Notes: generated by a model from the sequence alone, not told the origin. Positions 38,985 through 50,177 are shown, counted from the first letter of the stretch. The stretch is 64,000 nt of DNA from Paracyclopina nana (GCA_019096065.1 JAGUCH010000009.1:3234001-3298000), one strand, 5' to 3'. Translations and numbers: made by a program.

Positions 38985-39489
38985 TTTGCACCAAAAATCA
39001 TCCAAACCATTTCAGCAAGAACATGACAGATATCTACTGCAGTGTACTGTATGCATGCATGTTTGTTTACGTAAGTTTGCTGCAGTGCATGACGGTACAG
39101 CAACAGCTGATTGAGAATTGCGAATTGTGGTTAAATCACATGGCCATTCTTTTAGAATCTCGTTTATTTCAACATTTTTTGGCTTTTGTTAAATTAACTT
39201 CACCAGTAGATGGATGAAAGGAGCTTTTATTATTTTTTTTATTCACAAAATGTTATTGCATTTTTCCAAATAATGAATCCAAAGTCCAATAATTTCACCC
39301 ATTTGTCTATCAGCCCAGTACAAACTGCCTTTGTTTGATAAAGGTTGCAATTGGAGAAACCAAGGTAAATATAGCCTTTTTGAAATCCACCAATTTTTCG
39401 TAACTTAATTGAATGTCAAGTGTAATACGTTTCCCATTATAATTACATCCATCTCATTATTCCCTATCTTATATAAGAAAAGCTGTATT
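38985..39489. other. Intergenic, nothing recognised
   Basis: Upstream flank of the carrier gene up to the inverted-repeat element. Confidence 0.4.
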
Positions 39490-39774
39490 CCCCACCAGAA
39501 CTTTGGTTCCCGATTCGAGAACGAATGTTACGCGATTCCTCTAGAGTACATATTCGGTAAAGAATCGTTCTACGATTTTGTCTCGAATAGTCAGTTAATT
39601 TGACCAACAGAAATAATCGTTGATGATTATTACTCAAATTCTTGGCAAAGAATCTTTAACAAAAATGTCAATAAACATTCTTAGATGATTGTTTCATTAT
39701 CAATTGATTCATTTTTGTTTTCTCAGCAAACATGATTATTTATCATCTTGACTACTCGGGAACAAATAAGGAAC

Positions 39775-40350
39775 TTAAAGGTCAATAACTTTTCAACATG
39801 TACTCAGTGTGAAAAGTTACTGATTGCTAATGAACTATTCAAGAGGTTTTGCTCTGTAACTTTTCATTAATGAATACTGCTTGACTATTCAAGAACTATT
39901 CAGGAACTTCTATTTCATGAGCTTTTGAATAATAAATACTTCTTGATAATTCAAGAACAATTCAAGAACTTTCATTCAGTAACTTTTCAACAATAAATTA
40001 TGCTTGATTTTTCAAGAATTATTCAGTAAAGTTCATTTAAGCAACTTTTCAACAGTGAAAGCTTCTTGATAATTTAAGAACTATTCAAGAGCTTATGTTC
40101 AGTAACTTCTCAATAATGAATGAAACCTGAATATTCAATTATAATTCAGGAATGTTGATGTCAACAACTTTTCAAGAATGATTTTTTTCATAGTTCAAGC
40201 AAGTTCAAGAACAATTCACAAACTTTTGGTTGGGAACTAATCAATGTGAATACTTTTTCATAATGTTAAGAGCTATTCATGATTTTTTAATTTCAGAAAC
40301 CTTTCAATTATGAATGCTTCTTAAGCAGTCAAGAACTATTCAGTGACATC
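39775..40350. repeat. Degenerate minisatellite, period about 60 bp
   Basis: About nine diverged copies of a unit like TTCAAGAACTATTCAAGAAC followed by TTTCATTCAGTAACTTTTCA and ATAATGAATGCTTCTTGAT. Copies differ by substitutions and small gaps. Confidence 0.7.
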
Positions 40351-40450
40351 TGGACTTACAAAAAATTCAAAGTACTCTAAGAATTTAAGCTAGCTCCATC
40401 TATAGCATTTTCGGCACAATATTGTAGCTAAAAATATTGTAAATAGTAGT

Positions 40451-40523
40451 GGGTCCTCTGTGGTCTAGAGGCAAGGCACTGGATTCCAAAACTGAGGTTC
40501 ATGGGTTCGAATCCACCATGGGT
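40451..40523 (+). repeat. tRNA-derived sequence (pol III A and B boxes), not a working tRNA
   Basis: TGGTCTAGAGG fits the A box and GGGTTCGAATCC the B box at tRNA-like spacing, but acceptor, anticodon and T stems do not pair. Pyrimidine-rich CTTT repeats follow. It may be a decayed tRNA or the head of a SINE inside the foldback-like element. Confidence 0.5.
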
Positions 40524-41173
40524 AAACTTTCTTTCTAGCTTTTCTAACTTTCTTTCTTTCACATAGAATCCATCATAGTCTAAAGATAGTGAAAGCTTAA
40601 TCAAAAAGCTAGAAAGCTCCCATAAAAATTAATTTTTTACAGGTCCTTGAATAATAACTGAAATCAAGTCCTTGAATATTAACTGAATTCAATTCCTGAA
40701 AAGTTCCTGAAAAGTTCCTGAATATTCTGGTTGGAACATACCTGAAAGGTTGAGAAAGAATTGTTAACAATTGATAAGGAGAGAATCATTAAATAATCAT
40801 TGGTTGATTTAAACAATGATTCGAGTGCTAATCACTTTCTCAACTCGAAAAAACGTCACCGATTTGATACCGATTCAAAAAATAATCAAGAATGTTAATA
40901 GTTCACGAATTATCCTTGATTTTCAACCAAATTTTCGGGCAAAGTTCTGGTGGGGTTTAGCTCAACTACTCTAAAAAAAATTTCCTACATTAAAAACGAA
41001 TGAAGGATAGGATAAGTAGTTTATTAAGTAGCTAGGATAGGACATTCTGAGCAAAATGCAATGAAATACTTTTAACATTTCTAACTTGATGTTCAAGCTA
41101 ATGATGATAGCATAATGCAATGAAAAACTTAAATCATATCTAACTTGATGTTTCAGCCAATTATACGAAAAAA

Positions 41174-42974
41174 ATGTGGCATCTTCTGCTGCTGGTCAAT
41201 ACTCTTTTGTCTTTTCTACAAATTACCAATGCTCAAGCTGTCACGTGTCAACCAGAACAGGTTCATCTCTCCATTCAAGGTTCAGTAGAAAATCTGAGAA
41301 AGCTTGTATCTGTAAAATACCAATTTTTTTTTTTATGTCACATAGATGAAGGTACGTTCGTGGTCACATGGGCAACATTCAATGCATCAGCTTCAATAGT
41401 TCAATATGGAATGAGTCCAGGATCGATGGAGAAATCAGCTCAAGGCTCTCAAGAGGTGTTTATCGACGGAGGAGCAGAAAAACGAGCGCAGTACATTCAT
41501 AGAGTTGCATTCCCCAAGTTGATTGAGGGCTCAGTGTTTTGTAGTTATATAAAATATAATTTAATTAACTTGCAATAATTTACCGTTTTCAAGATTACCG
41601 AGTGGGAAGCTACGAATGCGGATGGTCAGACCTTTTTTGGTTCAGAACTTTTCCCCAACAAGGCACGCAATGGAGTCCGAAATTCGCCGTTTTTGGGGAT
41701 ATGGGCAATGTGAATGCAGTGTCACTTCCATATTTGCAAGCAGAGAGCCAATCAGGAATGTATGACATGATTTTGCACGTGGGCGATTTTGCATACGACA
41801 TGTTTGATGTAAGGCCCAAAAAGAAGTGATAGATTAATTAAGAAAATCTTTTCTTGCAGGAAAATGGGCAGCGTGGAGACGAGTTCATGAAACAGATAGA
41901 GCCAATTGCTGCATATGTTCCATACATGACATGCCCTGGCAATCACGAGGAAGCCTAGTAACTATTTGCTTGACGTTAAACGAGCATGCAATATTTTTTT
42001 TCCATTTTTAGCAATTTCAGCCACTACAAGCATAGATTTACGATGCCAGATTGGAAAAATGGAACGACTAGCCAGGATTCAGCCATGTTCTACAGCTTCG
42101 ATCTCGGCCCTATTCACTTCATCAGTTTGAATACAGAGTACTATTACTACCTTAACTATGGAGGTCATTCAGTCGTGAGGCAGTACAACTGGCTCATAAA
42201 GGACCTAGAGGTACTCAACACCTCTTATTTTGTGATCTTTCCTTACTTAATGAGTGCCCATATGTAGAAAGCCAACTTGGCAGAGAACCGTAAAAACAGG
42301 CCATGGGTTGTCATTTTTGGTCATAGGCCAATGTACTGCTCAGATGATGACAATGATGATTGCACCAAGCATGAAACGAGAACTAGAGTTGGCCTTCCAG
42401 TCGTTCACCTGTGAGCTACCAAAGTAAATTACCTGATAATGGGATAATTATTTCATGCTAGCTTTGGCATCGAGGAGCTTTTGCTCAAGTACAACGTGGA
42501 TCTGGCATTGTGGGCTCACGAGCACGACTTTGAACGATTTTGGCCAGTCTACAATCTGACAGTTTACAACGGCAGCTTAACCGAACCTTACACAAATCCC
42601 AAAGCTCCTGTTCACATCATCAGCGGATCAGCGGTACGATTCAGTGTTGGCACGGCTAAAAATTGAATTGTCAGTTACTCTGTAGGGCTGTCAAGAGAAG
42701 CATGATCCGTGGCTGCCCAAGCCGGATATCACTGCCTATCGTTCAGATGATTACGGTTACTCCAGGATGACAGCTCATAACGCAACCCACTTGGAAATCG
42801 AGCAGGTCTCGATCGATCAGGTAATGTAATAAAAACAACTTGATAAAGTCCCTCGCAGATGTATTCGACGCATTGCAGGGGGGCAAAGTTATTGATCACA
42901 TTTGGATCATCAAGGATAGCCACCAATTTGAAGTCACTCACGATGACGATGGAACCGTGAGAGTTGCAGCATAG
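41174..42974 (+). CDS. ACP7: Acid phosphatase type 7 (purple acid phosphatase)
   Basis: Secreted or lysosomal binuclear metallophosphatase. Nine exons: 41174-41279, 41346-41540, 41594-41808, 41860-41957, 42012-42210, 42268-42410, 42462-42633, 42686-42820, 42879-42974; 452 codons (human 438). Signal peptide (MWHLLLLVNTLLSFLQ...NAQA). The metal-ligand motifs are all present in order: GDMG, GDFAYD, GNHE, GHRPMYC, and AHEHDFER. Other family stretches: EQVHLSI, YNFSHYKHRFTMP, NPKAPVHIISGSAGC, GYSRMTAHNATHLEIEQVS. The N-terminal Fn3-like domain is intact. Nothing suggests loss of activity. The stop codon lies only 12 bp from that of SMG7 on the other strand. Confidence 0.95.
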
Positions 42975-42986
42975 CAGAAATACACA

Positions 42987-45125
42987 TTATTGATGACGGG
43001 GATTTTGTTGAAGCAATCTCTCCAGCGGAGATGGCCCAGGTTGGAATAGAAAGTTCTGCTGATTGAGAGACGCAACAGATGGCCTCGGAGGCTGCTGCGG
43101 CTGCTGAGGCCTATCTCTGGTCGGCAGGGACCAGCTAGGACCACTCCCTGAAAATAAGGAGTAGGAGGGCCCACCAAATGTGGCTACCACTGCTGCAGCC
43201 TGCTCAGAGCTGGAGTTCGAGCGTTGAAATTGGTTGGGAAAATGGGGATAGTTCAGTTGAGGCCAAGGGCCGGTCTGGCCTTGCAAGATAGGCGGGGGAG
43301 GGACCGAAAAGTCCATTTGAAAAGGCGGCCTCGTCACATTCGAGGTAGGCCTTTGAGGAGCTTTCATCATGTATGAAGGCTTGACGTCAAAGGGACTTTC
43401 CTGCGAAATGGTGCTGCTTGGCTGTGAATTCGAGTCCTCTGAGGCATTCGGACTGGGCGACTTGAAGGTCACTTGCCTTTGGCCTTCACTTGTTGCCGCT
43501 TGCCTCAGAATAGCGGCCATGGCCACGTTTTTTCGAGGCTGCTTCGGCCTCGGTCTCTCTTCTTCCAAGGCCACTTCCTCATCGGGCCTTTCTTTCAACT
43601 CCTCGTCACTTTCAAGGACAAGGTCGAGCTTCATGGCCTCGAGAAGGCTGGGAGAAACGGCAGCCAGTTCGGGCGACTCGAAGACTCTCACTTCTTTGTT
43701 GAAGCAAAGGACAGAGCGGCCTTGCCAAAGGCTGAGGTCATGGCCTTGGCTTACAAGCCGAGTAGCTCGAAGGAATTTGATGTCGTTCAAGGCCAAAGTC
43801 GACCCTTTCAACACCTGGCGGAAATTGTAGGCCTTTTGTCGTTCTGACAAAGGGAGAAAAGCCTGAAGGTCAAAGTCCTCTGGAAGAGGAAAGTCGTCAT
43901 GCTTGAGGTTGTCAACGTCCAAGCTGTTTAGATCATTCAGCATTCTCGCGAGCCCAGGCCAAATTTGCTGCCTCGTGAGAAAACCTGGCTCGTCTGCGGC
44001 CTTCGGATTCAGTAGCAACCAGTCTAAAATCAGCTTGATTATGGGCAGGCCAAAAAAGTCCACCAAGGCAGAGCCTTGCTTTAAGGTGTACACGGGCAAC
44101 AACAGCGCGTTCAGCATGCCAGCCAAAAGTTCGATTTGGAGCCTCCGGATCAATTTTTCATCGGGCGTTGAACTTTCATCGATTTTGTCTGTGCTCGCAT
44201 GAAACAGCAAAATGGCAACGCACTTGAGTAGCTCACTGACTTTCAGGCTCTCAGATGCCACGAGGTCGGTCAGAATTTCACTTAGCTCACTGCAAAGGGC
44301 AACAGCTTTCTTCAGACCAATGGCACTGTGCAAATGAGCAAGGAAAACCAGGAATTTCCCGCTGTAGTCCTTGGGGGGTTGGGATGAAGAGGCTAAAATC
44401 TTCGTGTACATTTTGGAAAGGTTGGTCGAGGCCGCAGGGAAAGGACACTTTAGAGCCAGAGCTCTTGCGTAGTAGAACACTGCACTGAGGTTGCATCCTT
44501 TACCCACTTCAAGCAAGGCAAGTTGGTTATAGGCGTGTCCCGAAGCAGGGGCAACCTTGAGGGTGTGTCGGTAAAAGGTCTCGGCTTGCTTGGATAGCCC
44601 TTTATACCTCGCAAGGTCCCCGAGGTGGACCAAGCAATGAGCACAAATGTAGTTGATGTTGGCCACATTGTTGCACTTCTTTATAGCAGAGGAAATATCA
44701 GCAGAGTCGACGTTCACACCGTAGAATGAGGCCGACCTCAGAAATGGCAAGTCGATGTCATAGGCAAGGCAAATTTCCTGCAGGAGCAAAATATAGAAGC
44801 CACTGGCGAAATCGAGAAACCAACTCAAGTAGACACTGGCTTCTGACTTCTTCGCCTTGTCCAAAATGGACCTCGAATTGGCCTCACTTTGAAGATGAGA
44901 GATTACTTCTTTAAATGCAAAGTTCCACAAATCAACCTCAGCCTTCTTTTCAAGCGCAAAATCGAGGTCGGTCAGAACCAAAAGCTTGTTCACCTCGATA
45001 AACTCTTGCAGCTTTTGCCACGTTTTCGGGTCCTTGAGCACTGCCACATTTGTCTTGCTTAGAAATGCTTTTTTGAGGGACTCGGCCTTGAAAACGAGAC
45101 CGACACTCTCATTGGAGGCCATCAT
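42987..45125 (-). CDS. SMG7: SMG7 nonsense-mediated decay factor
   Basis: 14-3-3-like adaptor that binds phosphorylated UPF1 and recruits mRNA decay enzymes. A single uninterrupted exon of 712 codons. The 14-3-3-like/TPR core is clear: NYICAHCLVHLGDLARYKGL, QAETFYRHTLKVAPASGHAY, NQLALLE, FYYARALALKCPFPAASTNL. An alpha-helical region follows (ILDWLLLNPKA, QQIWPGLARMLNDL, PLPEDFDLQAFLPL). The C-terminus is Pro/Gln-rich and disordered, as in other SMG7. It resembles SMG7 rather than SMG5 because of the AASTNL stretch and the absence of a C-terminal PIN domain. The start is ATGATG at 45120-45125, 6 nt after the CCDC12 stop codon on the same strand. Confidence 0.9.
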   Translation of the reverse strand: MMASNESVGLVFKAESLKKAFLSKTNVAVLKDPKTWQKLQEFIEVNKLLVLTDLDFALEKKAEVDLWNFAFKEVISHLQSEANSRSILDKAKKSEASVYLSWFLDFASGFYILLLQEICLAYDIDLPFLRSASFYGVNVDSADISSAIKKCNNVANINYICAHCLVHLGDLARYKGLSKQAETFYRHTLKVAPASGHAYNQLALLEVGKGCNLSAVFYYARALALKCPFPAASTNLSKMYTKILASSSQPPKDYSGKFLVFLAHLHSAIGLKKAVALCSELSEILTDLVASESLKVSELLKCVAILLFHASTDKIDESSTPDEKLIRRLQIELLAGMLNALLLPVYTLKQGSALVDFFGLPIIKLILDWLLLNPKAADEPGFLTRQQIWPGLARMLNDLNSLDVDNLKHDDFPLPEDFDLQAFLPLSERQKAYNFRQVLKGSTLALNDIKFLRATRLVSQGHDLSLWQGRSVLCFNKEVRVFESPELAAVSPSLLEAMKLDLVLESDEELKERPDEEVALEEERPRPKQPRKNVAMAAILRQAATSEGQRQVTFKSPSPNASEDSNSQPSSTISQESPFDVKPSYMMKAPQRPTSNVTRPPFQMDFSVPPPPILQGQTGPWPQLNYPHFPNQFQRSNSSSEQAAAVVATFGGPSYSLFSGSGPSWSLPTRDRPQQPQQPPRPSVASLNQQNFLFQPGPSPLERLLQQNPRHQ

Positions 45126-45131
45126 GCCAAT

Positions 45132-47016
45132 TTAATCTTCTTCGTCTTCAATAAGCGTTTGGGCTGCCGCTGCTCCTGCAGTTACAGCATTGGCCAATCC
45201 CTCTTCCTTGAGCCTCTCACGAATCAGTTCAGCAATCGCCTTTTGAGTTCGCCTCTCAAGCTTCTCCAATTTGGGAGCAATGTCTCGCTTCAAATCCCAA
45301 TCCGGCTTTCTTGGCGCCAAATTGGTGAAATCCAAACTCTCCATGACAACGCCTTGATGTTCATTTTCGAGCTCGTCCTTGACCTTATCAGTGATCTCGC
45401 CCACTTCAGGCTCGGGCAAAGCAAGTTCTTTCAATGAGTCATCCGCGGGTTTGTAGCTTCGAAAAACGGGGCTGCAAAAAAAGGAGATAAGAGGGTTTCA
45501 GATAAGCGCAGGTAGAAGTAAAAAATAATGGAAACACCCAAGCACAATCTTCCGACTCCAAGATCCAGCAATGCATCATTTTTCACATTTGAAGATTCTA
45601 ACGAAAGCTCAACATCAACAGCAGCAGCAGCAGCATCGACTCCCAAATCTTTGCCCAGAACACCCAGCTTCTTCAGAAGAAATTCGGAGCAGAAAAAGAA
45701 ACTGGCGGAGCTGGACATGATCAAAGAGCTCGACAGCGAAGCGAGCAGAGTGAGAGTCGATACAGTCGTTGGGAAACCTTCTTTCCAGGATTTGAATCCG
45801 GAGGACTACGAGCTACAAGACGGCGAAAAGAGAACCTACATCGATCCTCGCTCCGAGAATGATCCTCTTTTCGTGGAAATTCTAAGAAGTTTGCAAGAGT
45901 GGGTCAATGACTTACTTAACGACGAAGATAGGATCAGGGTGACATGCATGAGAGAAGACTTTTTTGATGGAGTCGTGTTCAAGAGAATCGTGGAACGGTT
46001 GTCCGCATCAGCCATAAAACTACCCCTGGATGAAGACGTGCAAGCCAAGGAGAGACAAAAGAAAAATCTGACAGCTGTCCTCGCGAGGATCGATGAACTT
46101 TTGAAGCTACCTCCCGCTTCCACACCGTAAATATTATGGCTTAACTGCTTCTAACTTTTGAAAAACTTGCTCGAACAGGTGGACCACGGATGGCGTATTC
46201 GAAAAAAATGTCCTGCCAAATGTGCAAATATTGCTTGCACTATTGGAGCATTTCAAACCCGATGGTAAGATTCTTCTTGTGTTGCCAAGGAATGTGAAAG
46301 TAGGGGCCATAGAGATTTCCAAGAAAAACGGGCGGATACTGACTGAAGTGAAAAAAATCACATTGAACAAGTAATGTCAAGTTTTTGAGTCATGCCGTTT
46401 TAATATGAAAGCATCTTTAAAGGAGTGGAGCTAAAAAAGACGGCTTTGACGAACTGATTGACCAATCGCCCGAAAAGATCAACTTTGTAAAAAGAAATTT
46501 GATCAAGTTCAGCAACAGTTTGCTCGGAAAATTGGGGATCAAAATTGACAGCCTGTGTGAAGACTTTACCAGTGGGACTAACCTGATCGTTTTAATCGGC
46601 CTCGTCCAAGGTACAAATATTGCTTTACTTACAAAAAACGGAGATCGGCATTTCCCTTAGGCTTTTTCGTTCCCTTGTACGAATACTACCAAACGCCAAA
46701 AACGTACGACGAAAAGTTGCACAATGTCAACTTGGCCTTCGAGTTCATGGATGAGATGGGAATTTCGAGGAAAGACCAACCAGCCGAAATTGTGCGTGGA
46801 GATTCACGGGCAACAATGAGAATCATTTACTGCCTTTTCATAGCACACTATCAAGGCAGTGAAAGCAAATAAATCTACTTACGTTGGGAGCTCGATAGCG
46901 GAGCCTTTAGCGCTTGCGGAGTTTTTCGAGTTTTTGGCGGCCCTGAGCGCAGCCAGCCGCTCTTTTCGTTTCAAAGCCGCAGCCTCTAAAGATCCAACGA
47001 CTTCGCTTGTTGACAT
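45132..47016 (-). CDS. CCDC12: Coiled-coil domain-containing protein 12 (spliceosome component)
   Basis: Small spliceosome-associated protein (cwf18 family). Two exons, 46883-47016 and 45132-45471, phase 2 junction; 157 codons (human 166). First exon: LEAAALKRKERLAALRAAK, matching the LRRKERLKALR start of the family. Second exon: PVFRSYKPADDSLK, then the diagnostic NLAPRKPDWDLKRDIAPKLE and KAIAELIRERLKEE. The 1.4-kb intron contains the whole parvin gene on the opposite strand. Both halves are needed for the family match, which supports the exon pairing. Confidence 0.9.
45528..46872 (+). CDS. parvin: Parvin (integrin-linked kinase partner)
   Basis: Focal-adhesion adaptor of the ILK-PINCH-parvin complex. 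Exons 45528-46126, 46179-46370, 46423-46610, 46661-46872; 396 codons (alpha-parvin 372). After a disordered Ser/Ala-rich N-terminus come DPRSENDPLFVEILRSLQEW and two calponin-homology domains: CH1 (RVTCMREDFFDGVVFKRIVE, LARIDELLKLPPAS) and CH2 (PEKINFVKRNLIKFSN, SLCEDFTSGTNLIVLIGLVQ, GFFVPLYEYYQTP, NVNLAFEFM). The gene is nested in the CCDC12 intron, with its ATG 56 bp from the CCDC12 acceptor and its stop 10 bp from the CCDC12 donor. Confidence 0.93.
46868..46873 (+). terminator. Poly(A) signal AATAAA overlapping the parvin stop codon
   Basis: Sequence AGCAAATAAATC: the TAA stop (46870-46872) is within AATAAA. Confidence 0.6.
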
Positions 47017-47800
47017 GTTACGAAACTCTGAACCATTCGGTTTGGCGGATTTTCGTAGCCTCTCAACAAGTCAACAAACAACGCGACGTTCTGTAAGTTG
47101 CTGCCGATTTTTTGTTGACACTTTTTATCTAATCGTTAGTTCAATGTTCGAACATTAGGACAAGCTCAATTATTGAAATTTAACTATCCTGTTAGTCGAC
47201 GCTCTTAACAAATAATCTGATAATAAAGCTGCCTAAAATATTTTTTAAAATCTCATATGTTTTTAGTTTAAGGCGCCAACGTAGTATAAGAATGACGCCT
47301 TAGATAATTGGTTAACTTTTCTGCCCTAATTGAGCAGCTACGTTGACTACGTCAACTGAACAATGTTTTTTAGGGCATTCCCAAAATTGTGAGGATCGGC
47401 GGCTCATTTCAAGTTGAATTTTGGTGCCTTATTGATTTTAATATTTGAAACTATAAATATTGCTCCGTATTTACTAATGAGCATGGAGCTTATTATTGGT
47501 TTTTGGTCAAAATTGGCTACTGCTGATTTGAAAAAGCTCAATCTTTCAAATATTTCGTTATCAACATGGCTTTTTTGAAAAATCAAAAATATCTAGTTTC
47601 GAAAGAAACGTTCGCTTTCAAAGCAAGCAAAGATGTAGAAAAATGAGTTAAACCTAATGATTTTCTCTTTTGACTTACCAAATGCTCCACATTTCCTAGC
47701 AAACGGCCAAATTTGTCATGACATATTTTGGCGTTTTATGCGAATGTACGCTATTACGCTCTGTTATCTTTCGAGCGTTTCCACGTGTCAATACTGCAAC
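47017..47800. promoter_or_regulatory. Divergent spacer CCDC12 / EIF3D
   Basis: 784 bp between start codons. Presumed bidirectional promoter region. No repeat or RNA gene seen. Confidence 0.35.
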
Positions 47801-50177
47801 ATGGCGTCGGAGGGCCAAAAAGCTCCGTTTTCTCTGCCTTCTATTCAAATCAACGAAAAGGGATGGGGTCCATCGTCCCTGGAGACAAAATTCAAAGACA
47901 TGCCTTACCAGCCATTTTCCAAATCTGACCGCCTTGGCAAGGTATACGCTTTTGTCAGCAGGAAGTGTTCCTTCCTGTCACTGTCACGTTTTTGCCTAGA
48001 TCTCTGACTGGACTGGTGCCACCTATCAAGATCGCCGCAATGCAAACAAATACAGCTCAGCAATTGGAGCGGGTGGGACGCAGTACTCTTTCTATTATGA
48101 GGAAGACGAAAGCTCGTTCCAGTTGGTGGACACTTCTCGTGTCCTGAGGCCGGTCTATGGTCGAGGTCAGTTCATGAGAGGCCGTGGCAACTTCAGGGGA
48201 GGTTTTGCCAACCAGGCTTCTCAGCGTGGCAACCAACTCCAAGTGCTCAGCAAGGCCCAGAAGAATAAAGAAAGGTAATTTAGTAATTGACCATGATTAG
48301 TTGCACAGTTTGATCTGCAGTGGGCGAAAGCAATGTCAACCCAAGCCTTCTGCAATAATGCTGATGCTATATTAAGTACTTGTTGAGGAAAAGCCTGATG
48401 ATGATCAGCACTGTTTTCGGGCGTTGACATCAACAATTAACACATGTCTTTTTAAAACATTATCAGGGAGAGGACGAGGCAAATGAGGAAATGGCAGCAG
48501 CAGCAAAGAGGACGTCAAAACTACAACCGACCTGCTCAGATCAAGCAAAGAGAGTTCTCAGTCACTGTCAAGCCTGATTGGGTTGTCCTTGAGGAAATGG
48601 AGAAAACTCAGTTGGCCAAGCTGTCATTGCCCACTGTGAGTGATGGAGAGGATTTGTTGTGTTGCGGAGCTCTTGAGTACTATGACAAGGCCTATGATCG
48701 AGTCAATGTCAAGCACGAGAGACCTCTCAAGAGGATTGACAGGATTTTCCATACTGTCACCACAACCGATGACCCCATCATCCGGAAGCTGGCCAAAAGT
48801 CATCCGGACGCAAATGTGTTTGCCACTGATGCAATTCTGGCTACCCTGATGTGCAGCTCGCGCTCCATGTACTCTTGGGATATTGTGGTGCAGAAAATTG
48901 GAGGCAAAGTGTTTTTGGACAAGAGAGACAACACTGAGTTTGGTAAGAACTGGTACATTTGTCTTACATTTGTCAAAATCATGATGATTTTCTCGTTCGC
49001 ATGATAGTTTTTGGATAATGCTTTGCTATTATGTTAAGATACTGTATGATTCAAATTTTCCTAACTGATCATAATCTATGCTACTTAAAGTTGCATTACA
49101 GACTCAATTGTTTTTAAGGTGTTCTTTTTACCTAATTTAGATTTGTTGACTGTGAGTGAGACAGCCTCTGAACCGCCCCAGGATGATGGCAGCAGCATCA
49201 ATGCGCCCAGAAACCTTGCCTTAGAAGCTACTTTCATTAACCACAACTTTTCCCAACAAGTGCTGAAAACCGATGCTGAAAAGTATGCCTTTCCCGAGCC
49301 GAACCCTTTTGCTGAAGGTGAGGAGACTGATACGAAGGCTTCAGTGGCATCTGTTGGCTATCGGTACAGGAAATGGGACCTGGGCAACAATGTACACCTC
49401 ATTGCCAGAACTGAACATGATGCTGTCACTGTCTTGGGATCCAACGAAAAGGAGTTGACGTTCATGAATATTAAGGCGCTCAACGAGTGGGACTCGCGGT
49501 TCTCGGGCAATATCGATTGGAGGCAAAAGCTGGATGTGCAACGAGGAGCTGTTCTGGCCAACGAGTTGAAGCACAATGCTTGCAAGCTGAGCAAGTGGAC
49601 CGTTCAAGCTCTGTTGGCTGGATCAGACATCCTCAAGTTTGGCTACATTTCTCGTTTCAACGTGAAGGATCCCTCTAGGCACATCATTTTGGGCACCCAG
49701 CAATTCAAGCCAACCGAGTTTGCTGCTCAAATCAATCTGTCCATGGATAACTGTTGGGGAATTGTTCGATGCATAATCGATCTGATTATGGCTCAGAAAG
49801 ATGGCAAGTATCTGATTGTCAAGGACCCCAACAAGCATGTCATTCGCCTCTATGACATTCCCGACTCGACTTTTGAGAGTGACGAGGACACCGAGGACGA
49901 GGAAGACAACGAAGGTAATAATCAGTTTTTTTTTTATTGTGAAAAATGGTTGGCAATGCCTTCGTGTGTATGTGTGTGTATTTTCTCTTTCCTCTCCACA
50001 TTTATGTTATTCAGACGACCTAGTCTTGGTGCAAGATTAGCAAAGCTTGTGATAAGTTTTACAGCTCTAACAAACGACCTTAAGGTACTTGGTCAATGCT
50101 GAAGATCGTGGCTAATAAAAGTCCATAAAACATATCTTTTTGTTTTTGCAGGAGGATCCGATGATGAGGATGCTTGA
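47801..50177 (+). CDS. EIF3D: Eukaryotic translation initiation factor 3 subunit D
   Basis: mRNA cap-binding subunit of eIF3. Exons 47801-47941, 48000-48274, 48467-48942, 49141-49914, 50152-50177; 563 codons (human 548). N-terminal [30 protein letters not shown]; an RG-rich patch ([15 protein letters not shown]); then the cap-binding fold with [89 protein letters not shown]. The C-terminus is acidic ([14 protein letters not shown]). The tiny last exon supplies only the tail GSDDEDA. A fully typical eIF3d. Confidence 0.97.

Larger units (their letters stand above)
39490..40955. mobile_element. Foldback-like repeat element with terminal inverted repeats
   Basis: Left end CCCCACCAGAACTTTG followed by GTTCCCGA (39490-39513); right end is the inverse, CCCCACCAGAACTTTG followed by CCCGA when read from the other strand (40935-40955). 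Inside, the left arm carries a degenerate tandem repeat of about 60 bp, and the right arm carries the same words inverted (GTTCCTGAAAAGTTCCTGAA, about 40690-40725). Long inverted arms built from subrepeats are typical of foldback elements. No coding capacity. No clear target duplication was seen. Confidence 0.6.

Noticed and set aside
40451-40523. Functional tRNA gene (CCA anticodon, Trp)
   Set aside because: A and B boxes fit, but acceptor, anticodon and T stems do not base-pair.
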